Assembly (NCBI RefSeq): GCF_031180975.1 | Contig: NZ_JAPSLI010000007.1 | Location: 109,823 to 173,822 of the forward strand | Direction: 5' to 3' | DNA length: 64,000 nt | Source of the DNA: Microbacterium sp. | Lineage (GTDB): Bacteria; Actinomycetota; Actinomycetes; Actinomycetales; Microbacteriaceae | In this document: one piece after another, positions 1 through 8,019 of the stretch | Layout: every line of letters starts with the position of its first letter | Numbering within the stretch: the stretch's first letter is position 1 | Position numbers and translations under genes: made by a program | The notes under the pieces: model-generated | Told to the model about the DNA's origin: nothing | Databases searched by the model: none | The model's input: only the letters and a program-made list of their open reading frames with translations

Positions 1-518
1 TGCTCGAGCACGACTGAGACACCGTGATGCGCCTCGACGCCGGGGATGACCTCGGCCTCGGGCAGCGCGTCGTCCATCTCCGCCAGGTCGGCGGTCTCGA
101 ACACGGTCGTGTCGCTGGTGGCGTCGTCGTACAGCACGGTGCGCCCGGCGTGGCGCACGACGTGGCCCGCGGCATCCGCCTTCACGACGTGGTCAGTGAG
201 TTCGGGCTCGCGCATGTCGAGGAACCGGAAGCCCTCCGAGGTGATGACCACGACGTGACGGTCGTCACCGGCCGGACTCAAGCGCACGAAGTCTTCGGAG
301 GCGAAGTCGTCGACCACCTCGAGCGTCTCGCCGTCCACTACCAGCACGCCACCCGCGTACGCCACCGCGATGCGCGGTGCGGCGGGGTCCGTTCCCTCGT
401 CGTCCGCCGCGGCCTTCGCGCCGGGCGTCGGCTGCCCCGCGCATCCGGCCAGCAGCAGCACGGCCAGGCCTGCCCCGGCGGTGGCGACAGCGCGCCTCCT
501 GATCGTCGATCGCTTCAT
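1..518 (-). CDS. aztD: AztD-like zinc metallochaperone lipoprotein (3' end outside window)
   Basis: The first 172 residues are visible; the gene runs off the left edge. A lipoprotein signal peptide ends in LLLAGC with the lipidated Cys at residue 26. The segment after it, with LVVDGETLEVV and RLSPAGDDRHVVVITSEGF, resembles the first blades of AztD, the beta-propeller that hands zinc to the AztC binding protein of AztABC importers. The ATG at 518 follows a GAGAGG ribosome site. It lies 53 bp behind a second AztD-like gene, presumably in one operon under the Zur-type operator at 1819. The transporter genes, if linked, would lie to the left of the window. The family call is from recognition, not a search. 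Confidence 0.65.
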   Translation of the reverse strand, partial: MKRSTIRRRAVATAGAGLAVLLLAGCAGQPTPGAKAAADDEGTDPAAPRIAVAYAGGVLVVDGETLEVVDDFASEDFVRLSPAGDDRHVVVITSEGFRFLDMREPELTDHVVKADAAGHVVRHAGRTVLYDDATSDTTVFETADLAEMDDALPEAEVIPGVEAHHGVSVVLE

Positions 519-571
519 CGTTTTCCTCTCTTGTCGTGGCGGACGCAGTCCGCCCTGGGTGTGGGATGCCG

Positions 572-1771
572 TCAGCGGCCGGTCTCGGCCAGGTGCACAG
601 GTGGGGTGTCGGTGGCGAAGGTCCGCGTGACCCGGGCGTCATCCGCGGGGTCGATCTCCCACAGCATCCGCTCGCTCGGTCCGTTGAGATACACGTGGTC
701 CTGGTCGACGACGAGCTCGATCGTCGCCGCGGCGTCGGGGTCGCGCAGCGACTCGGCGACCAGCGGCGCGGTGCGCGCCGCGACACGCCCCTGGCTGAGG
801 ACGAGCACGGACCCGTCGGCGCCGAGCACGGCGACGCGCTGCTGTACGTCGTCGATCGCCGTGGCGCGGACGATCGGCTCCCCCACGTCCTGGAGGGCCC
901 AGGAGCGGGCACGGGTGTCCAGGATCCAGACGCCGCGCTCACCCGCGAGAGCGGCGACTCGCGGCCGGGACTCCCGCGCGGCGAAGACGCCGGCGGCGGA
1001 GGCGACATCGGCGGGGGCCGCTCCGGCCGGGTACGGAATCCGTTCGGCGCGCGCGGCATCGCCGCCCGGCGCCAGCACCGCGCCGTCCGCGCATCCGACG
1101 ACGACACCCACCGCGGTGGCGATGGTGCCCGCGGCGCCGACGCACGGGATGCGGCTGCGCTCGCTTCCGTCGGCGGTGACGACCCGCAGCCGGGCGGGTG
1201 CGCCCGCGGCATCCGGCTCGGTGACGAGCGCGCCCTCGGTGAGCGGCACCGTCAGTCCGTCGTGCGCGGCGACCCGGATGCGGAAGGTCTCGGCGATGCG
1301 GCCGTCGGCGAGCGCGTCTGCCGCGAGCAGAACCGCCTCGCCGCGGAACATGACGCCGGTGCCGGTGACGCCGGGCACGACGGTGGGCACGCCGTCACCC
1401 TCGACCTCGCCGAGCACACGCACGGGACCGACGTGGTAGTGGAAGTGGTCGCCGTGACTGCGGGTCCACACCCCGCTGTCGATGACCGTCACGGATCCCT
1501 CGCGGATGCCGAACAGATACCGCCCGTCGCTCACCAGCCGCTCGACCGGCTTGATCTCAGCGATGACGTCGCGGCCGCCGTCGGCGAGGTCGAGGTGGTG
1601 CACGCGTCCGCCTGGGTCGATGGTGGTCAGGTGGTGTGGCGGCTCGGCCACCTCCCTCGGTGCCCTCGTGTCCGCTGTCGCGGCGGTCGGGTCGGCAGCC
1701 GGCGTGGCGGAGGCGGCGCATCCGGTGAGCACCGTGAGCGCGAGCAGGAGCGGGACGGCGGACAGGCGCAT
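572..1771 (-). CDS. AztD-like zinc-binding lipoprotein
   Basis: This 399-residue protein has a lipobox VLTGC (Cys18), so it should be anchored outside the membrane. The rest looks like a beta-propeller built of short sheet repeats. A histidine cluster, HGDHFHYH at residues 106-113, follows VIDSGVW, as in AztD-type zinc chaperones; it is the likely metal site. It is the first gene of a minus-strand pair with a second AztD-like lipoprotein, and a near-perfect Zur/Fur-type palindrome sits about 48 bp upstream. Zinc-starvation induction is therefore likely. The start ATG is preceded by GAGAGG. Whether it donates zinc or only binds it cannot be told from sequence. Confidence 0.65.
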   Translation of the reverse strand: MRLSAVPLLLALTVLTGCAASATPAADPTAATADTRAPREVAEPPHHLTTIDPGGRVHHLDLADGGRDVIAEIKPVERLVSDGRYLFGIREGSVTVIDSGVWTRSHGDHFHYHVGPVRVLGEVEGDGVPTVVPGVTGTGVMFRGEAVLLAADALADGRIAETFRIRVAAHDGLTVPLTEGALVTEPDAAGAPARLRVVTADGSERSRIPCVGAAGTIATAVGVVVGCADGAVLAPGGDAARAERIPYPAGAAPADVASAAGVFAARESRPRVAALAGERGVWILDTRARSWALQDVGEPIVRATAIDDVQQRVAVLGADGSVLVLSQGRVAARTAPLVAESLRDPDAAATIELVVDQDHVYLNGPSERMLWEIDPADDARVTRTFATDTPPVHLAETGR

Positions 1772-1818
1772 CGTGACCTCTCGATGGGGACGGGGACGTC
1801 AGCGACTGTAGCAGTTAT

Positions 1819-1839
1819 TGAGAACGATTTTCATTCTCA
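1819..1839 (-). promoter_or_regulatory. Zur/Fur-type operator
   Basis: A 21-bp inverted repeat with arms TGAGAA and TTCTCA around an AT-rich core (CGATTTTCA). It stands 48 bp before the 399-residue zinc lipoprotein gene. Shape and length match actinobacterial Zur boxes, and the His-rich downstream products agree. Fur cannot be excluded on sequence alone. Confidence 0.7.
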
Positions 1840-1899
1840 GCGGATCCATGAGCGAGAGTGTCGCGGGCCGAGAGGCTTCGAACGAGGGGGAGGTGCGCG

Positions 1900-2874
1900 T
1901 CAGAGCGCGCGGACGTCGGCGTGCGGCATCCGCTCGCGCATCACGCGGATCGCCTCAGGGTTGTGGTCGACGAGCACGGCATCCCGGCCGAGCGCCGAGG
2001 CGACGGCACCGGTCGTGCCGCTGCCGGCGAAGAGGTCGAGCACACGATCGCCGGGTCGGCTGGACGCCTGCACGATGCGGCGCAGCACGCCCTCGGGCTT
2101 CTGGGTGGGGTATCCGGTCTTCTCGCGCCCGGTGGTGGGCACGATGGTGTGCCACCAGACATCGGTGGGCAGCTTGCCGCGGGCCGCCTTCTCGGCGGTG
2201 ACCAGCCCCGGGGCCATGTACGGCTCGCGGTCGACGTCGTCCGAGTTGAAGACGTGTCCGCCGGGGGTCTTCACGTAGACCAGGATCGTGTCGTGCTTGG
2301 TCGGCCAGCGCCTGCGTGACTTCGCCCCGTAGTCGTACGCCCAGATCAGCTCGTTCAGGAAGGCGTCGCGCCCGAAGACGGCATCCAGCATCACCTTGGC
2401 GTAGTGCGCCTCACGGTAGTCCAGGTGCAAATACAGGGTGCCGTCGTCAGCCAGCAGACGCCACGCCTCTTCGAGCCGGGGCATCAGGAAGTCGCCGTAG
2501 TCGTCGAACCGGTCGTCGTACTGGCGCAGCATGCCGCGGACCCGCTCGTACGCGTGGCCGTGGAACCCGTGCCGCACCTCCGTCCGGCGGAGCGCGCGTT
2601 CAGTTCTCAGGAGATCCGGGCCGGTTTCGGCCGGAACGGGGTGTTCCGGGCCGGATCCGGCCGATTCTTCCTGAGTTGTGAACGCCCGGCGGGCGGTGAT
2701 CACCTGCCGCTCCTGTGCCCGGCCGGTGTTGAACGGCGGGTCGAGGTACACCAGGGTGAAGGAAGCCGACGGCAGCGTGGCCGCGACGGCGAGATTCTCG
2801 CCCTGGATGATCTCGACCGCGCCGGGCGCCGGGTCGCGCTGCGCCGGCTCCGCGACCGCGGGCGTGGCGGTCAT
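1900..2874 (-). CDS. Site-specific DNA methyltransferase (amino-type) with palindromic insert
   Basis: A 324-residue adenine-N6 or cytosine-N4 methyltransferase. The catalytic motif DPPF lies at residues 45-48 and the AdoMet motif FAGSGTTG near residue 282, the order of the beta class. NPEAI near the C-terminus fits the AdoMet pocket. Residues 65-93 (FTTQEES onward) are encoded by an 86-bp palindrome that is also found in the aldose epimerase gene at 36567; they separate the catalytic motif from the conserved HGFHGHAYERVRGML stretch and look like an insertion. The ATG at 2874 overlaps the stop of the lipoate ligase gene (ATGA), so translation is probably coupled. No restriction enzyme gene is nearby, so it looks like an orphan. 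Target sequence unknown. Confidence 0.85.
   Translation of the reverse strand: MTATPAVAEPAQRDPAPGAVEIIQGENLAVAATLPSASFTLVYLDPPFNTGRAQERQVITARRAFTTQEESAGSGPEHPVPAETGPDLLRTERALRRTEVRHGFHGHAYERVRGMLRQYDDRFDDYGDFLMPRLEEAWRLLADDGTLYLHLDYREAHYAKVMLDAVFGRDAFLNELIWAYDYGAKSRRRWPTKHDTILVYVKTPGGHVFNSDDVDREPYMAPGLVTAEKAARGKLPTDVWWHTIVPTTGREKTGYPTQKPEGVLRRIVQASSRPGDRVLDLFAGSGTTGAVASALGRDAVLVDHNPEAIRVMRERMPHADVRAL
2598..2683 (-). repeat. 86-bp intragenic palindromic element, copy 1
   Basis: Ends are GTTCAGTTCTCAGGA on the left and TCCTGAGTTGTGAAC on the right, inverted with 12 of 15 matching. The right-hand 25 bp are identical to copy 2 at 36628-36652, and both copies are exactly 86 bp long. It lies inside the methyltransferase gene and is read on the minus strand as FTTQEESA, in the same frame as copy 2. 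Confidence 0.85.
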
Positions 2875-3920
2875 GGGACGCGGTGCAGCCACGCGTCGGT
2901 CGCGAACTTCGACTCCACGAGCGCCTCCGCGTCGCGATACTCGTCGTCGGAGATCGTGCCGTCCTCGGCACCGGTGAGCGCGCGGAAGGTGTCCTTGAAC
3001 CGCTCGATGATGTCGGCGCGCGCCATGCCGGTCTGCGTGCGCAGCGGGTCGACGCGCTTGGCCGCCGATACGGTGCCCTTGTCGCTGAGCTTCTCGCGTC
3101 CGATCCGCAGCACTTCGGTCATGACCTGGCCGTCGATGTCGTACGAGATCGTGGCGTGGTGCAGCACGCCACCGTTGGCGAGCCGCTTCTGCGCGGCGCC
3201 GCCGATCTTGCCGCTCGGGCTCGCGATGTCGTTGAGCGGCTGGTAGGTGGCGTTCACGCCGACCGAGCGCAGCGCCTGCAGCACCCAGTCGTCGAGGAAC
3301 GCGTACGAGTCGGCGAACGTCATGCCCTGCACGAGAGCGGCCGGCACGTAGAGGGAGTACGTGATGATCTGGCCGGCGGCCATCAGCATCGCCCCGCCGC
3401 CGGAGATGCGGCGCACGACGTCGAAGCCGTGCCGGGCGGCGCCCTCGGGGTCGACCTCGTTGCGGTACGACTGGAACGACCCGATCACGACGGCGGACTG
3501 GTCCCATTCCCAGATCCGCAACGTGGGCCGGCGACGCCCGTCGCCCACCCGCGCGGTGAGCACCTCGTCGAGCGCGAGGTTCATCCGCGGCGACACGGCC
3601 TTCTCGTGCACGATCTCCCAGTCGAAGTCGCGCCAGCCCGGCGCGGTGACGAGGGCGCGGCGCACCGCCGTGCCCACCGCCTCCGGCGAGAATCCGAGCA
3701 GCTGGGCGCCGTCGGGCAGGGCGGCCCGCACTGCGGCGGCGATCGTGGAGGCGTCGGATTCGACCGGCATGCCCTCGACGGCGGCGTCGATGTCGGCGAG
3801 CGCCGTGTCCGGCTCGAGGAAGAAGTCGCCGGCGAGGTGGAACCGGCGGATCAGGCCGTCCTCGAAGTCCAGGTCGACGACGACGAGCTTTCCGCCTGGA
3901 ACCTTGTACTCTCCGTGCAC
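2871..3920 (-). CDS. lplA: Lipoate-protein ligase A family protein
   Basis: 349 residues. It would attach lipoate to the E2 and H proteins of 2-oxoacid dehydrogenases and glycine cleavage. The catalytic-domain signature RRISGGGAML is clear, with GKIGGAAQKR further on as the lysine-containing substrate loop. The small accessory domain (residues 1-100, beginning MHGEYKVPGGKL) precedes the catalytic domain, opposite to E. coli LplA but usual in actinobacteria. The gene is followed by the methyltransferase with a 4-bp overlap. Octanoyltransferase activity is an alternative within this superfamily. Confidence 0.88.
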   Translation of the reverse strand: MHGEYKVPGGKLVVVDLDFEDGLIRRFHLAGDFFLEPDTALADIDAAVEGMPVESDASTIAAAVRAALPDGAQLLGFSPEAVGTAVRRALVTAPGWRDFDWEIVHEKAVSPRMNLALDEVLTARVGDGRRRPTLRIWEWDQSAVVIGSFQSYRNEVDPEGAARHGFDVVRRISGGGAMLMAAGQIITYSLYVPAALVQGMTFADSYAFLDDWVLQALRSVGVNATYQPLNDIASPSGKIGGAAQKRLANGGVLHHATISYDIDGQVMTEVLRIGREKLSDKGTVSAAKRVDPLRTQTGMARADIIERFKDTFRALTGAEDGTISDDEYRDAEALVESKFATDAWLHRVP

Positions 3921-3940
3921 CTCACCAGCTTAAGCGGCGC

Positions 3941-4798
3941 TCAACGCGGCGGGATGTGCGTGTCGAGCCAGGCGAGCACATCCGCTCGCACCTCGGCCTG
4001 GTTGGTCTCGTTGAACAGCTCGTGCCTGGCATCCGGGTAGACGAGCGTGGTGACGTCGCTGAGCCCGGAGCGGGTGCGGTAGGCGGCGGCGAGCTTGTGC
4101 ACGCTGCGCGGTCCGCCCACCGGGTCGTCTCGGCCGACGAGCAGCAGCACGGGGATGTCGCGCCCGAGGTCGCGGCGGGGCACGCCGTACAGCTTCGCCG
4201 CCTCGACCGGCCCGAACAGCTTCAGCAGCGGCACGTCCGTGGTGAGCGGGTCGTCGGCGAACGCCTGCCACACCTCCGGATCGCGCGACAGCCACTCGAA
4301 CCCGGTTGCCTCGGGCGCCTTCCAGCGGGCGTTCAGCGGACGCGGGTTGAGATCGCGGGGCGTGAGCAGCGCCGACCCCGACAGGATCACCGCGTCGTAC
4401 GCCTCGGGATGCCGGTTCAGCAGCTTCTGCGCCAGGAACGACCCCCACGAGTGCCCGAGCAGCACCAGCGGCAGGTCGGGGTGCTCGCCCCGGATGAGCT
4501 CGGTGAACTGCCAGAGCGCGTCGACAGCGGCGCGCAGCCCGCCCCTGCCCAGCCGACCCAGTCGCTCCGGTCCGCCGTGTTGACGGATGCCGGTGCGCCC
4601 GTGCCCACGGTGGTCGTCGGCGTACACGTGGAATCCGGCACCGGTGAGCGCCTGGATGAGCTTGGGGTACCGGCCGGCGTGCTCCCCGACTCCGTGCAAC
4701 AGCTGCACGACGCCGCGCGGCTCCCCCTCCGCCTCGTGCACGTCGTACACGATCGCGACGCCGTACGCGTCGGTGAACTCGGCAGTTCTCACGGGCAT
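3941..4798 (-). CDS. Alpha/beta hydrolase, monoacylglycerol lipase-like
   Basis: 285 residues of a serine hydrolase. LLHGVGEHAGRY and the oxyanion region come first, then the nucleophile elbow GHSWG and the catalytic Asp/His region (LLVGRDDPVGG and YPDARHELFNE). This arrangement is that of monoglyceride lipases and lysophospholipases. There is no signal peptide, so it acts in the cytosol. A TAGACT box ends six bases before the ATG with no ribosome site, so the mRNA is probably leaderless; this supports the start. The true ester substrate is unknown. It stands 20 bp upstream of the lipoate ligase gene and may be co-transcribed with it. Confidence 0.83.
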   Translation of the reverse strand: MPVRTAEFTDAYGVAIVYDVHEAEGEPRGVVQLLHGVGEHAGRYPKLIQALTGAGFHVYADDHRGHGRTGIRQHGGPERLGRLGRGGLRAAVDALWQFTELIRGEHPDLPLVLLGHSWGSFLAQKLLNRHPEAYDAVILSGSALLTPRDLNPRPLNARWKAPEATGFEWLSRDPEVWQAFADDPLTTDVPLLKLFGPVEAAKLYGVPRRDLGRDIPVLLLVGRDDPVGGPRSVHKLAAAYRTRSGLSDVTTLVYPDARHELFNETNQAEVRADVLAWLDTHIPPR

Positions 4799-4936
4799 GA
4801 GCCGAGTCTAGGCGGCGGGCGGCGGCGCACGCCCAGCTCACCCGGACCGCGGCCAGCATGGGAGCCGAACGCCGGTCCAGAGCCCGTCGCACCTGACTTC
4901 CGCTCCCACCTCGGCTCACGCCGCGCCACCCCCCGG

Positions 4937-5350
4937 TCAGGGCAGGAACGGGAACGCGGGATACGCGTACCCCGGCGCCCAGAACGGCACGTAGCCGTAG
5001 TAGCCGAACACGCCCTCGTTGTACTGCCGGTCGTTGATCAGCTCCGGGTCGTACCCGGGCGCACCCGCGAGGTGCTCCCGGCGCTGGTCGATGTGCACCT
5101 CCTCGTCGCGCACCGCGGTGACGGCATCCACGGGGATGTACGACTTGTGCTCGCCCAGGCCGAGGAATCCGCCAGACGCGACCACGAGGAACCGCACCCG
5201 GTCCTCGACGGTGTCCACCAGCAGCTCATCGACCTTCCCGATCTCCTCGCCGTCGGCGTCCCTGACCGTCATCCCGCGGATGTCGTCGTCGCGGGCCACG
5301 GTCTGGTCCGTGTCCTTGAGCGGGATCAACTCGCCGTGCTCGTCGTCCAT
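4937..5350 (-). CDS. PRC-barrel domain protein
   Basis: 137 residues. A PRC-barrel fold covers about residues 20-95 (IRGMTVRDADGEEIGKVDEL, then RVRFLVV and the SYIPVDAV strand). The C-terminal tail is rich in Tyr, Pro, Gly and Phe (GYYGYVPFWAPGYAYPAF), as in small actinobacterial stress-associated PRC proteins. AAGGAG stands before the ATG. It is transcribed away from the marR-MFS pair. No enzymatic residues can be seen; a binding or structural role in stress is only a guess. Confidence 0.8.
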   Translation of the reverse strand: MDDEHGELIPLKDTDQTVARDDDIRGMTVRDADGEEIGKVDELLVDTVEDRVRFLVVASGGFLGLGEHKSYIPVDAVTAVRDEEVHIDQRREHLAGAPGYDPELINDRQYNEGVFGYYGYVPFWAPGYAYPAFPFLP

Positions 5351-5503
5351 GACCGCACTCCTTCCGATATCGGTCGCCGAGTCCTCACGAGGGGGTCGGC
5401 ATGCACCGATGCTGCGCCGGCGCGCGGCGATGCGCCATGCCCTGGCGCGAATGCCCGCCGCAGGCGCATACTTCCCCATCCCGACTTCCCCTCCGCCGCC
5501 GAT

Positions 5504-5524
5504 TTAGTTAGACTCTCTAAGTAA
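5504..5524 (+). promoter_or_regulatory. MarR operator overlapping the -10 box
   Basis: A 21-bp imperfect palindrome with half-sites TTAGTTAGA and TCTAAGTAA; eight of ten base pairs match. It contains TAGACT (5509-5514), a plausible -10 box, and reaches the A of the marR start codon. Position suggests autorepression of a transcript that is leaderless or nearly so. Confidence 0.6.
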
Positions 5525-5964
5525 TGTCTGCTGCTCGGGAAGATCTGGATCGCACCGCCACCGAGCTCCGACACGCCGTCTTCCGACTGGCCCGCCGGCT
5601 CCGCTGCGCTCGGGCCGTCGATGCGATGAGCGACGCGCAGCTCGCGGTGCTCGCCGCCCTGCGCATGCACGGGCGGCACACCCTGTCCGCCCTCGCCGAG
5701 CGCGAGCGCGTCACGGCGCCCACCATGACCGCGATGATCAACGGCCTCGCGGACCAGGGGTACGTGGTGCGGATCCCCGACGAGGAGGACCGTCGCCGGG
5801 TGCACGTCGAGATCACGCCGCGCGGCGAGGAGGTCGTCGCCGAGACGATCCGCCGACGCGATGCGCTGCTGGCCGACATGCTGGGCGAGATCGACCTGAG
5901 CGAGAAGGATCTCGCCGTCCTCGACGAGGCGGCCGCGTTGCTGAGGAGGGTCACAGAACGATGA
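5524..5964 (+). CDS. MarR family transcriptional regulator
   Basis: 146 residues with a central winged helix: recognition region RVTAPTMTAMINGLADQGYV and wing IPDEEDRRRVHVEITPRG. The family binds palindromes and releases them on sensing small molecules. A matching palindrome overlaps the start of its own gene. Its stop overlaps the start of an MFS exporter gene (ATGA), so the usual MarR arrangement of a repressor controlling its own efflux pump is likely. The effector is unknown. The start is fixed by the operator and the absence of upstream room. Confidence 0.9.
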   Translation: MSAAREDLDRTATELRHAVFRLARRLRCARAVDAMSDAQLAVLAALRMHGRHTLSALAERERVTAPTMTAMINGLADQGYVVRIPDEEDRRRVHVEITPRGEEVVAETIRRRDALLADMLGEIDLSEKDLAVLDEAAALLRRVTER

Positions 5965-7298
5965 GCGCGATGTTCCGTTCCTTCCGCTCGTTCAACTACC
6001 GCATCTGGTTCCTCGGCGCGGTGATCTCCAACATCGGCGGCTGGATGCAGGCCACCGCGCAGGACTGGGTGGTGCTCACCGAACTGACCGCGAACGACGC
6101 CACCGCCATGGGCGTCACCATGGCCCTGCAGTTCGGCCCCCCGCTGGTGCTGGTGAGCCTGACCGGGTGGGTGGCCGACCGATTCGACCGCCGCCGGGTG
6201 CTGCTGTGCACGCAGACGGTGCTCATGCTGCTCGCGGTCGCTGTCGCCGTGCTGCTGCTCACCGACGTCATGACGCTACCGCTGATGTTCTGCTTCGCCG
6301 CCGCGTTCGGCGTGGCGAACGCCTTCGACGCCCCGGCCCGGCAGGCGTTCGTGTCCGACATGGTCAGCATGGAGGACATGTCCAACGCCGTCGCGCTGAA
6401 CTCCGCGTCGTTCAACATGGCCCGGTTGATCGGTCCCGCGGTCGGCGGCGTGCTCATCGTCGTGATGGGATCCGGCTGGGTGTTCGTCGCCAACGCGGTG
6501 ACGTTCCTGGCGATGATCGTCGCCCTGCTGCTCATCCGCTCCCCGGAGCTCACGCCGCGATCCAAGCACCGCCGCAACGGCGGCCTCGCCGAAGGCTTCC
6601 GGTACGTCCGGGGCCGCAGCGACCTGGTGGTCGTGTTCGTGATGGTGTTCCTCATCGGCGCGTTCGGCATGAACTTCCCCATCTACGCGTCGACCATGGC
6701 GCTGGAGTTCGGCCGCGAGGCGGACGGCTACGGCGTGCTCAGCTCGGTGCTCGCGATCGGGTCGCTGACCGGCGCGCTGCTCGCCGCCCGGCGCGACCGC
6801 GCCCGGGTGCGCGTGCTGGTGCTCGCAGCGGGCGGCTTCGGGCTCGCGTCGCTGCTCTCGGCGGCGATGCCCGGGTACTGGAGCTATGCGGCCGTGCTGA
6901 TCCTGGTCGGCTTCTCGACGGTGACGATGCTCACCACCGCGAACGGGTACGTGCAGACCACGACGGACGCCGCGCTGCGCGGCCGCGTCCTCGCGCTGTA
7001 CATGGCCGTCATCATGGGTTCGACTCCGGTCGGCGCGCCCATCGCGGGCTGGATCGTCGACACCTTCTCGGCACGCACCTCGATCATGGTGGGCGGCGTC
7101 GCCGGCCTGACCGCGTTCGCCATCGGTGTCGGCTGGATGATGCGCTCCGGCCGCCTGCACCGCGACGCCGAGGCACGGTTCCGGCTCACCCTGGACGAGA
7201 CCCGGCCCATCTCGGTGATCCGCGAGATGGACCCGACATCATACGACGATCGCACCGCCGCGACGACGCCCATCCGTCTCCCCCGCGACGGCGCGTGA
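5961..7298 (+). CDS. MFS transporter, probable drug or metabolite exporter
   Basis: 445 residues with about 12 membrane segments. The start MFRSFRSFNYRIWFLGAVISN, the motif-A-like loop ADRFDRRRV between helices 2 and 3, and RSPELTPRSKHRR in the central cytoplasmic loop place it in the EntS-like/DHA3 branch of the major facilitator family, proton-driven exporters. The C-terminal 50 residues are cytosolic and charged. It is translated by overlap from the marR gene, which points to induction by its own substrate. The substrate cannot be inferred. Confidence 0.88.
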   Translation: MSAMFRSFRSFNYRIWFLGAVISNIGGWMQATAQDWVVLTELTANDATAMGVTMALQFGPPLVLVSLTGWVADRFDRRRVLLCTQTVLMLLAVAVAVLLLTDVMTLPLMFCFAAAFGVANAFDAPARQAFVSDMVSMEDMSNAVALNSASFNMARLIGPAVGGVLIVVMGSGWVFVANAVTFLAMIVALLLIRSPELTPRSKHRRNGGLAEGFRYVRGRSDLVVVFVMVFLIGAFGMNFPIYASTMALEFGREADGYGVLSSVLAIGSLTGALLAARRDRARVRVLVLAAGGFGLASLLSAAMPGYWSYAAVLILVGFSTVTMLTTANGYVQTTTDAALRGRVLALYMAVIMGSTPVGAPIAGWIVDTFSARTSIMVGGVAGLTAFAIGVGWMMRSGRLHRDAEARFRLTLDETRPISVIREMDPTSYDDRTAATTPIRLPRDGA

Positions 7299-7317
7299 GG
7301 CCGCTCAGGACGGATGC

Positions 7318-7358
7318 TGTCAATCCCTTCCTCGTGCGGATGGGCCGGTCGTAGGCTC
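7318..7358 (+). promoter_or_regulatory. Promoter module of small acidic gene 1
   Basis: TGTCAATCCC, 23 bases, then GTAGGCTC, with the ATG six bases later. The same arrangement, with the same 23-base spacing, precedes the next gene. TAGGCT fits a -10 box for a leaderless mRNA. The upstream TGTCAATCCC is too far for an ordinary -35 box and may be an activator or alternative sigma site. Confidence 0.5.
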
Positions 7359-7364
7359 GTCGCC

Positions 7365-7658
7365 ATGACTGAGAACCACGAGAACGAAGCGGATGCCGGA
7401 CAGCGCCCGCACACTCCCGGCCAGGATCCGGAGGGCAGCGGCGAGCCGCGCGAGGGCGGCCTCACCGGTGCGGCCCGCCCGCAGGGCGGGGCGGCCGCCG
7501 GGGCCGCGGCGGCGAGGGGCGAGGGCGCGAATCAGGGCGCGAACCAGGGCGACGCCCCGCTCGGCGGTGACGAGGCCACCGAGGAGCAGCTCGATGCCGA
7601 CAACGCCGTCGAGGAGGACACCCTGAAGTCCCTCGACCCCGACGACTCCCCCGCCTGA
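7365..7658 (+). CDS. Small acidic, low-complexity protein
   Basis: 97 residues, rich in Gly, Ala, Glu and Asp and predicted to be disordered. It contains RPQGGAAAGAAAARGE and the short repeat NQGANQG. There is no signal peptide or membrane segment. No family is recognised. The promoter module and QG-rich composition match the next gene, so the two look related in regulation and perhaps in function, for example as stress or desiccation proteins; that is speculation. The ATG is supported by the TAGGCT box seven bases upstream. Confidence 0.6.
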   Translation: MTENHENEADAGQRPHTPGQDPEGSGEPREGGLTGAARPQGGAAAGAAAARGEGANQGANQGDAPLGGDEATEEQLDADNAVEEDTLKSLDPDDSPA

Positions 7659-7694
7659 CCGCGGATCGCGCACCGAGCGGGCGGCCGTCGGCCT

Positions 7695-7735
7695 TGTCAA
7701 TCCCCTCTCCCTGGTGAGGGCCGGCTCGTAGCCTC
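7695..7735 (+). promoter_or_regulatory. Promoter module of small acidic gene 2
   Basis: TGTCAATCCC, 23 bases, then GTAGCCTC, five bases before the ATG. It duplicates the module at 7318, including spacing, although the sequence between the two boxes differs. This argues for a shared regulator or sigma factor. Confidence 0.5.
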
Positions 7736-7740
7736 AGCCC

Positions 7741-7947
7741 ATGGACGAGCAGACGCACCACCACGACCGGACTGACCACGACGACGTTCCGGAGAACGAT
7801 CCGCAGGGCGCCACGCAGGGCGGAGCGATCCAGGGCGACAGTTCGCGCGGCGAATCACCGCACGGCGCCATCCAGGGCGACGCGAGCCCGGACCGCGATC
7901 TCGACGAGCGCGACGATCCGCACGTCCGGGACGATCTCGCCGAGTAG
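7741..7947 (+). CDS. Small hydrophilic protein with QG repeats
   Basis: 68 residues, almost entirely polar: THHHD near the start, then repeated GA-[TI]-QG units (GATQGGAIQG, HGAIQGDAS) and an Asp/Arg-rich end. It is predicted to be disordered and belongs to no family I recognise. The promoter copies that of the preceding gene. The TAGCCT box six bases before the ATG suggests a leaderless mRNA. It could be a paralogue of the 97-residue neighbour, but similarity is limited to composition and the QG motif. Confidence 0.55.
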   Translation: MDEQTHHHDRTDHDDVPENDPQGATQGGAIQGDSSRGESPHGAIQGDASPDRDLDERDDPHVRDDLAE

Positions 7948-7951
7948 CGCA

Positions 7952-8019
7952 GACAGCGAGACCTCCCGTTCCGTCGACGCGCATGCGCCGTCCGCGGAAC
8001 GCGAGGTCTCGTCGCTGTC
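7952..8019. repeat. Palindrome behind rocD, divergent relative of the 65-nt family
   Basis: Arms GACAGC/GCTGTC, GAGACCTC/GAGGTCTC and GTTCCG/CGGAAC enclose a GC-rich loop. It begins within the last bases of the rocD stop codon and lies between convergent gene ends, so it can end transcription from both sides. The outer GAGAC and GTCTC and its position echo the five 65-nt palindromes, but the inner stem differs. Confidence 0.6.

Noticed and set aside
1900..2874. Restriction-modification system
   Set aside because: Only the methyltransferase is present; its neighbours are a lipoate ligase and zinc lipoproteins, with no nuclease or specificity gene.
1900..3507. A 535-residue methyltransferase starting inside the lipoate ligase gene
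   Set aside because: The first 210 residues of that frame are Arg-rich shadow of the ligase; ATG 2874 forms the ATGA overlap and directly precedes the family sequence.
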